Made by a program: the position numbers and the translations under genes. Below the pieces are notes generated by a model. That model was not told the DNA's origin. It made no database searches and was given only the letters and a program-made list of their open reading frames with translations. A stretch of DNA of 64,000 nucleotides from Gemmatimonadota bacterium (GTDB lineage: Bacteria; Latescibacterota; UBA2968; GCA-2709665): NCBI GenBank assembly GCA_028873695.1, contig JAPPNU010000026.1, forward strand, positions 18,500 to 82,499, in the 5' to 3' direction. Of the stretch, positions 59,051 to 64,000 are shown piece after piece. The number at the start of each line of letters is the position of its first letter. The first letter of the stretch is position 1.

Positions 59051-59616
59051 ATGGTCGACAGAAAATCCGTTTGGAGTGTTACGGACAGGGGCATATTTTC
59101 TCTACTGTTCGTGGTGTTCTTTATCAGTGGCGTCTTCCTGTGGTTCGCGGGATCAGATGAATTTCAATGGAATTTTTCCATTGTGTCGGGCGTGGGGGCG
59201 ATCGGGCTCTTCGCTGTGACAGCTTCATTCTTCTTAGAAGTTGTTTTAAAATTGCCGGTGAGTTCCCGAGCGCGAGCGAAAAAGTGGCGGTCAAGGCGGG
59301 AAAATCCGCCTAAGAGAGGCGAGGGGCGCGCAGCCTCGATACATTGGATACGGGTGGATTTGACCAACGCCGACCGGCGCTTTTGCAGCCGCGCGAAGAC
59401 CGCTGGGAATTTTAAGACAGCTTCTTTTGGGAGGTGAAAGACGTTATGCTGGGCGTACACGAGGCGGTTAAACAGTGGAATCTCAGAAGGGGACTCGAAC
59501 GGGGACGGAGAAAACGTGACGAGTTGATAAGGAAGTGGCTATCGGAGGAGAGGGCGAAGGGGGACGAAGGCTTCAAAGACGATCCTCCCTTTCTCAACAA
59601 CGGATACGAAGATTGA
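59051..59616 (+). pseudogene. Family A gene, third copy, interrupted by a MITE-like element
   Basis: 59051-59236 encodes the N-terminal part (MVDRKSVWSVTDRGIFSLLFVVFF ... VGAIGLFAVTASFFL) and 59434-59616 the tail (MKDVMLGVHEAVKQWNLRRGLERGRRKRDEL ... DPPFLNNGYED). The 188-base element between them is translated into an unrelated sequence ending at 59437. The tail keeps GGGAGGTGAAAGACGTT before its ATG and could still be translated as a 60-residue soluble protein. Compared with the intact gene at 46586 the tail lacks most GREEG repeats. Confidence 0.78.
59237..59424. mobile_element. MITE-like insertion element
   Basis: The left end GAAGTTGTTTTAAAATTGCC and the reverse complement of the right end GAAGCTGTCTTAAAATTCC match at about 16 of the first 19 bases, so the element has terminal inverted repeats. 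It is 188 bases and encodes nothing. It interrupts a gene whose intact homolog (46586) is continuous at that point. Its right portion (59377-59420) recurs at 47144-47187. A target duplication cannot be resolved. Confidence 0.72.
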
Positions 59617-59643
59617 CGAGTGCAACCCGTTGCGGGACGCAGG

Positions 59644-59674
59644 AAACCGGGGCGATCAGCGCGCCGGTTTTTTT
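59644..59674 (+). terminator. Rho-independent terminator after the interrupted family A gene
   Basis: AAACCGG (59644-59650) pairs with CCGGTTT (59664-59670), 13-base loop, followed by a T run. Confidence 0.75.
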
Positions 59675-60511
59675 GTGCAAGGCAGACCTCACAAAAGCAG
59701 CTGTCAGCTCTCAGCCATCAGCTAAAAGCAAGAGCGAAAGGCAAGATCAAAAGCCGCCGCTTCCCATCGCCCAGACCTCTCTCCCCGGCCCTCTCTCCTG
59801 CCAGGAGAGAGGGAGAAAGGCAATGAAACCGCGACATGATCTACCCATATCCGGAGCGAGGGCATCCCTGCCCTCGCTCCCGGGGGACTTCCCTGGCCGC
59901 GTCTGAAGCGGAGAGACGCAAGAGGCAAGAGATCGCATGCTGTATAGGGATTCTTCTTATGCCGCAGGCAAGCCGAAGGAACATATCGGCGATGATTTCT
60001 TCTACCGTCTTCCGTCTCCCCTCTCACTGCCTTCAGTCGACCGGGGGTACGGGGGGTTTTTCCACGCTATTCCGTCCAGTATTGAAGCATGGTGGGGTCG
60101 TATTCGTACGCAGGGCACAATTGTTCGTCCATGCCACCGGGGGTGTTCGTGGAAAAACCGGCCCCCTGCCGAAGAAAAAGGACGTAAAAGAGGAAAAATA
60201 AAGGGTTTATGGACAATAAATCTGGCGTGCAAATGACATATGTGTAGTTTGCTTTTCTATATAGAATCATGCCTCCGGCGTGTTCCTTAAAACCGGGTAG
60301 AAGCAAGGGGGGAGAGAATAGAGATCATCTTCCATGTCAGATTTCTTCTCGTGCCGCAGGCAATAAGGAATGAAATATCGCGAGAAGATATCTTCTCCCG
60401 TCTACCCTTTCCCTGATTCTACGGAACGTTAGTCCGCCATCTTCGTTAAAGAGATTAGCAGGGTTCGGTTTTCGCAGCAGCAAACAGAGAAAGGGTAAAC
60501 AGGAGAACCGT
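59675..60511. repeat. Intergenic repeats (P9 end, P2-P3 composite, inverted P1 copies, P10)
   Basis: In order: P9-type AGCTGTCAGCTCTCAG (59697-59728), P2 (59778-59822) and P3 (59853-59884) as a composite like the one at 57 kb, an inverted P1 (about 59926-60020), P10 copy 2 (60039-60290) and another inverted P1 (about 60296-60420). 60421-60511 is the leader of the outer-membrane protein gene, with CAGGAGAACC before its ATG. No gene is seen. Confidence 0.75.
60039..60290 (+). repeat. P10 covarying-stem element, copy 2
   Basis: Left arm GGGGGGTTTTTCCACG (60051-60066) pairs with CGTGGAAAAACCGGCCCCC (60148-60166) around an 81-base loop. The tip of the stem differs from copy 1 at two positions, with matching changes on the other strand. 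The internal 12-base hairpin of copy 1 is reduced to its right half. The 3' AT-rich part is nearly identical to copy 1. Confidence 0.8.
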
Positions 60512-61339
60512 ATGAGAGGAAAGTTCACATTTCTTACCGCAATTCTTCCGTTGCTGTTCGCATCCCACGCGTTCGGAGGCGCCTGGACCCAGAAGAAGGG
60601 CGGCTACTATCTGAAACTCTCGGGCGGATATCTGAATACCACGCAGGATATCAACGCCGCGGGGGACAGGGTCCGGAAGGACGGAGAGGGCGAACTGCGG
60701 GACATAAACTGTACAGGCTATCTGGAATACGGGATTTATGATGATCTTACCCTGGTGGCCACGGCCCCGTACAAGAACATGAAGGATACCCGCACGTTCC
60801 AGACGGGAACCGCCCTGGAGAGGCGGTGGGGGTTCGGCGACGTCGAGGTCCGGTTGCGCCGCCTGATGTGGAACAGGGACTTCGTGGCGTCCGTTGCCGC
60901 TGGCGGAAAGATCCCCACGTGGTACGAAGACGACGAGAGCACCAGGGTGCCGTTGAGTTCGAAGAAGATCGACGGCGATGCGCGGCTTCTCATCGGGAAG
61001 TCCCTCTACCCGTTGCCGGGGTACGTCACGGGTGAATTGGGCTATCGGCTGCGCGGGGGAACGTTCAGCAACGAGTGGTTTTACACCCTGGAGGCCGGTT
61101 TTACCTACGATCGGATTCTGATCAAGGGGTTCATTTCAGGCATCCGGACGTTCGGCGACTGCGAGCCGGGGGATGAGGTGGATCTTATCGGCGATCAAAA
61201 CATCCTGAAGATTGCCCCGGGAGTCATCTACAAGCTGAACTCGAGGGTGGAGCTGAGTCTGGATCTGATCCACGTCGCGTCCGGGTGCAACACTACGGCC
61301 GGCAATACGTTTTTCGTGGGCGTGGCCCTCAAGCGGTAG
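60512..61339 (+). CDS. Outer-membrane beta-barrel protein
   Basis: 275 residues. A signal peptide (FLTAILPLLFASHAFG) is followed by alternating amphipathic strands with aromatic girdles (GGYYLKLSGGYLNTTQDIN; GYLEYGIYDDLTLVATAPYKNM; GFGDVEVRLRRLMW) and a C-terminal strand ending VGVALKR. Similar proteins are annotated as transporters or MetA-pathway barrel proteins. It should lie in the outer membrane; the substrate is unknown. It has a good AGGAG ribosome binding site and is monocistronic by appearance. Confidence 0.78.
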   Translation: MRGKFTFLTAILPLLFASHAFGGAWTQKKGGYYLKLSGGYLNTTQDINAAGDRVRKDGEGELRDINCTGYLEYGIYDDLTLVATAPYKNMKDTRTFQTGTALERRWGFGDVEVRLRRLMWNRDFVASVAAGGKIPTWYEDDESTRVPLSSKKIDGDARLLIGKSLYPLPGYVTGELGYRLRGGTFSNEWFYTLEAGFTYDRILIKGFISGIRTFGDCEPGDEVDLIGDQNILKIAPGVIYKLNSRVELSLDLIHVASGCNTTAGNTFFVGVALKR

Positions 61340-61977
61340 TCGCTTTTTGCAGTCAATCACAGGCCGGCTTTGCGCATTTTATCGCACGTGTCTACGATCG
61401 GCTTGGTTCTTTGAACGACCTCAATACCCCGTTAGCGCACCGTTGCCTTCTGTTCCATTTGTGCGTCTTTTCGCCATTGATCCACCAAAAGCAATAGCCA
61501 CAAATGGCACAAAAACACAAAAAGGTAAGGGTTGTATTCTGTGACCGACTGAGTGGGGGTAACGAACAACGCCCGGATTCCGCCCCGACGGTTGGGTTTC
61601 CTCGCACGGGTTGGCTTTGGGTCCCTCTGTGCCTTTTGTGCTTTTTGTGGTAAATTGACTGTTGTCTTTCTTCGAATTGAGGTTAGCCTTGATTCGAAAT
61701 TCTGCTGGGACCTGAATGTCGAATATATACAGAAGAACAAAGGCGAATTGATGTCAAAGTTCCCGGATACTTGAGGTCACAGGACGTGAACGGAGATTTC
61801 AGCCATTTGTACGACCTCGATGCCCCGCTTTTGCGCTGATATCTTTTGTGCCTTTTGTGCTTTTTGTGGTAAATTTCGCCGTTGCCTTTTTTTTGGATTG
61901 AGGTTAGACGGTTGTTTTTCGAACTTGAGCATAATCGCGGTCAATGCCGAGTGGTCGAAAAGAGGAGGATTTAATCG
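61340..61977. repeat. Tandem P8 units upstream of the molybdoenzyme gene
   Basis: A partial P8 piece (about 61405-61460), then a closing P8 part (61622-61690) that runs directly into a full P8 unit (about 61672-61908). The shared boundary GAATTGAGGTTA(G)CCTTGATTC shows that units can be joined end to end. 61465-61620 is unassigned. GAGGAGG near 61964 is the ribosome binding site of the next gene. Confidence 0.75.
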
Positions 61978-63021
61978 ATGGCAAATATAGTGATTCCAAA
62001 GGGATGGGAAATGCCGGAGAGCGAGGCCACGTCCGAGGACGTGTACGTGAACCGGCGGAAATTTCTGAAGACGGCGGGCGCGGTCGGTGCGGCGGGCGTA
62101 CTGGCGGGGTGCGGCAGCGAGCGGGTATTCGAGCCGTTCGAGCCGGAAACCGGGACGACCGACGAGGATAAGGACAAGGAAGAAGAGAAGGAAGAGGAGG
62201 AGGAAGAAGAGGAGGAGGAAGAGGAGATCAAGCCCGCGTACCCGGCACAGACGAATCCGAAATTCTCGGAGTTGGACCGCGCCCTGACAGATGAGGCGAT
62301 CGCCGGTGGATACAACAACTATTACGAGTTTACCCGCGGGAAGACCGGCGTCCTCGAGAAGGCGGAGAAGTTCGTGATCAATCCGTGGACGCTGGAGGTC
62401 AAGGGGCTGGTCAGCAATCCGCTCACGCTGGATTACGACGCGCTGCACGGCAGATTCCCGCTGGAGGAGCGTCTCTACCGCCTGCGCTGCGTGGAGGCGT
62501 GGTCCATGGCCATTCCCTGGACGGGATTCCCGATGAAGGCGTTGATCGACGCCGTCGAGCCGCAGGCGGGCGCCACCCACGTCAAGTTCAACACGTTTAT
62601 CAACCCGGACCAGGCGCCCGGTCAGTTCGACCGCCCCCAGTGGCCGTGGCCCTACCAGGAAGGCCTCCGAATGGATGAAGCGATGAACGAACTCACGTTC
62701 GTCGTCACGGGCATCTACGGTCATGAACTGCCGAAACAGCACGGCGCGCCGGTCCGGCTGGTCATTCCCTGGAAATACGGGTTCAAGAGCGCGAAATCGA
62801 TCGTGTCCATCGAGTTCGTTGCGGAACAACCCCCCACGTTCTGGAACGAGCTTGTCCCGAAGGAATACGGATTCCTGGCCAACGTGGAGCCCGACGTGCC
62901 GCATCCGCGCTGGTCGCAGAAAACGGAGCGGTTCATCACCACCGACGCATCGAAGCCGCTCGTGCGCCCCACGCTGCTGTACAACGGGTACCAGGAATTC
63001 GTGCAGGATCTGTACGGCTGA
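61978..63021 (+). CDS. MsrP/YedY-type molybdopterin oxidoreductase, Tat-exported
   Basis: 347 residues. A twin-arginine motif NRRKFLK (25-31) and a hydrophobic stretch lead to LAGC with C45, which also fits a lipobox. A Glu-rich linker (about 68-83) is followed by the sulfite-oxidase-fold domain with C171 (RLRCVEAWSMAIPWTG) as the expected molybdenum ligand, and the GLVSNPLTLDYD, HGAPVRLVIPWKYGFKSAKSI motifs of the family. YedY/MsrP repairs oxidised methionines in periplasmic proteins with electrons from the heme protein MsrQ. No MsrQ gene is next to it. A lipid anchor and the acidic linker are not typical of the E. coli enzyme. Confidence 0.9.
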   Translation: MANIVIPKGWEMPESEATSEDVYVNRRKFLKTAGAVGAAGVLAGCGSERVFEPFEPETGTTDEDKDKEEEKEEEEEEEEEEEEIKPAYPAQTNPKFSELDRALTDEAIAGGYNNYYEFTRGKTGVLEKAEKFVINPWTLEVKGLVSNPLTLDYDALHGRFPLEERLYRLRCVEAWSMAIPWTGFPMKALIDAVEPQAGATHVKFNTFINPDQAPGQFDRPQWPWPYQEGLRMDEAMNELTFVVTGIYGHELPKQHGAPVRLVIPWKYGFKSAKSIVSIEFVAEQPPTFWNELVPKEYGFLANVEPDVPHPRWSQKTERFITTDASKPLVRPTLLYNGYQEFVQDLYG

Positions 63022-63048
63022 GGCGCGGGCGAGATTGCGGGAAATGAG

Positions 63049-63879
63049 ATGATTATCGACGTCAACGCGTGGGTGGGGCACTGGCCGTTCCGGCAATTGC
63101 GCCACAATACGGTACCGGGTCTGCTGAGGCTGATGGACCGCAGCGGGATCGACCGGGCGGTGGTGGCGTCCATCCACGGGGTATTCTACAGGAATGCTCA
63201 CTCGGCCAACGAGGAACTGGCCAGACAGGTCCTGCGCCACCGGGACCGGTTGATTCCGTTCGCCACGCTGAATCCGGCCTACGCGGGATGGGAGGAGGAC
63301 CTGCGCCGGTGCGCCGAAGACCTGGAGTTGTGCGGGATTCGCCTGTACCCGCAATATCACGGGTATGAACCGGATTCCGAAGAAGCGCTGGATCTTCTGG
63401 ACGCCGTTGCGGACCTGGGGTGGTCCGTTCAGGCGCCGATGCGAATTGTGGACCGGCGACAACGGCATCCCCTGGATCTGGCCGATGACCTGAAGCCGGC
63501 GACGTTTCGCCGGCTTTTCAATTTGCGGCCCCATATCCGCTGGATGGTTCTGAACGGCGCGGGATTCACCGGGCGCATATTGCCCCCGGACGTCCGCTTC
63601 CTGGTGGACGTCTCCCGCCTCACCGCTGTATTGGATCGCAGCATCCAGGAGCTTACGCAGGCATGGGGCAGCGAGCGCCTGGCCTTCGGCTCGGGCATGC
63701 CGTTCAACACCCCCGCGCCCGCATTGCTGAAATTGCAGGTCCTGGACGCGCCCGACGAGGTCAGGGAAGCCATCGCCTGGCGCAACGCCGACACCATGCT
63801 CCGCTGCGGGGGAGGAAACAACAAAACCGGCCTCACACAAAGACACGAAGGCACAAAGGGCACAAAGGGAAAACCGTAA
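63049..63879 (+). CDS. Amidohydrolase-like TIM-barrel protein
   Basis: 276 residues. The beginning IIDVNAWVGHWPF and the blocks PFATLNPAYAGWEEDL, GIRLYPQYHGYEPDSEEA and LDVSRLTAVLD-like strands fit the amidohydrolase-2 superfamily. The usual metal HxH after strand 1 is not present (DVNAWVGH), so metal binding may be altered. It starts 27 bases after the molybdoenzyme gene and is probably co-transcribed. The last 20 or so residues (TGLTQRHEGTKGTKGKP) are translated from a P5 repeat, so the natural C-terminus has been replaced. Confidence 0.72.
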   Translation: MIIDVNAWVGHWPFRQLRHNTVPGLLRLMDRSGIDRAVVASIHGVFYRNAHSANEELARQVLRHRDRLIPFATLNPAYAGWEEDLRRCAEDLELCGIRLYPQYHGYEPDSEEALDLLDAVADLGWSVQAPMRIVDRRQRHPLDLADDLKPATFRRLFNLRPHIRWMVLNGAGFTGRILPPDVRFLVDVSRLTAVLDRSIQELTQAWGSERLAFGSGMPFNTPAPALLKLQVLDAPDEVREAIAWRNADTMLRCGGGNNKTGLTQRHEGTKGTKGKP

Positions 63880-64000
63880 AACTGCGACAAGGCGGGGGGG
63901 GGCCCCCCCGGGGCCCCCCCAAACCCCCCCCCCCCGGGGCCCGGGCCGGGGGGCCGCGCGCCCCGGGGGCCACCCCGCCCCCCCCCCCCCAACAAACCAA
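63880..64000. other. Low-complexity G/C end of the sequence
   Basis: The last ~110 bases are long alternating runs of G and C with almost no other base, ending AACAAACCAA. No coding or repeat family of this window explains it; it looks like an assembly or sequencing artefact at a contig end. Confidence 0.7.

Noticed and set aside
61777..63846. 689-codon open frame on the minus strand
   Set aside because: Antisense to the MsrP-like and amidohydrolase-like genes; its Leu/Phe run is the complement of the Glu-rich linker.

Overview
The window looks like a chromosomal contig from an uncultivated, high-GC bacterium of the Fibrobacteres-Chlorobi-Bacteroidetes (FCB) side of the tree, plausibly a Latescibacteria-like lineage. 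The evidence is three large secreted proteins that end in a type IX secretion (Por) sorting domain (NYPNPFNP ... GVYFYQV type), cohesin/dockerin-like modules in two of them, a long-form HisG, and a housekeeping gene order ispE - tRNA-Gln - rplY - pth. The taxon is inference; no rRNA gene is present.

Layout. 0.4-14.8 kb (minus strand): a surface-polysaccharide cluster (flippase, YfhO-like membrane protein, two glycosyltransferases, sugar C-methyltransferase, SDR epimerase, nucleotide-sugar dehydrogenase, HldE-type nucleotidyltransferase) that runs directly on from a histidine operon hisG-hisD-hisC-hisB. 15.7-24.1 kb (plus): YfcE-type phosphoesterase, uvrC, an Ogt/MGMT-type alkyltransferase, a XerC/D recombinase, then a GHMP sugar kinase - GT2 - GT39 cluster closed by a clear terminator. 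24.5-33.1 kb (minus): a DUF433/PIN-like toxin-antitoxin pair, an HtrA protease, an NtrC-like sigma-54 activator and a 1233-residue TPR protein. 33.6-40.2 kb (plus): ispE, tRNA-Gln, rplY, pth, membrane pyrophosphatase, rpsF, rpsR, rplI. 40.7-56.4 kb: two ~1560-residue paralogous surface proteins with dockerin-like, cohesin and sorting modules, a third 488-residue sorting-domain protein, and between them a nest of small membrane and coiled-coil proteins and a bifunctional nuclease. 57-64 kb: more small coiled-coil proteins, a Uma2 nuclease, an outer-membrane protein, a Tat-exported MsrP/YedY-type molybdoenzyme and an amidohydrolase-like protein.

The most unusual property is the intergenic DNA. 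Almost every gap over 200 bp is built from about ten families of interspersed, mostly palindromic repeats (called P1-P10 here). They occur on both strands and often run right up to a stop codon or a ribosome binding site; in at least one case they supply the C-terminus of a protein. One family (P10) has a long stem with compensatory base changes around an ~82-nt divergent loop. A MITE-like element interrupts one member of an unrecognised small membrane-protein family. The window ends in low-complexity G/C runs that look like an assembly artefact.

Repeat names used below: P1, ~130 bp imperfect palindrome with core CCTTCGGCACGAGAAG and arms of GGGAGACG/TAGACG type; P2, CCCTCTCTCC...GGAGAGAGGG hairpin; P3, CGAGGGCAGGATGCCCTCG hairpin; P4, GGGCAACC...GGTTGCCC hairpin; P5, GTGCCTTCGTGTCTCCGTG unit; P6, ~200 bp unit ending near CAGGCCCCGCGCCCAG; P7, purine tract plus ~90-165 bp unit; P8, ~230 bp unit bounded by GAGGTTA; P9, AACACGCCGTAGGCAGGG plus AGCTGACAGCTG unit; P10, the covarying-stem element.
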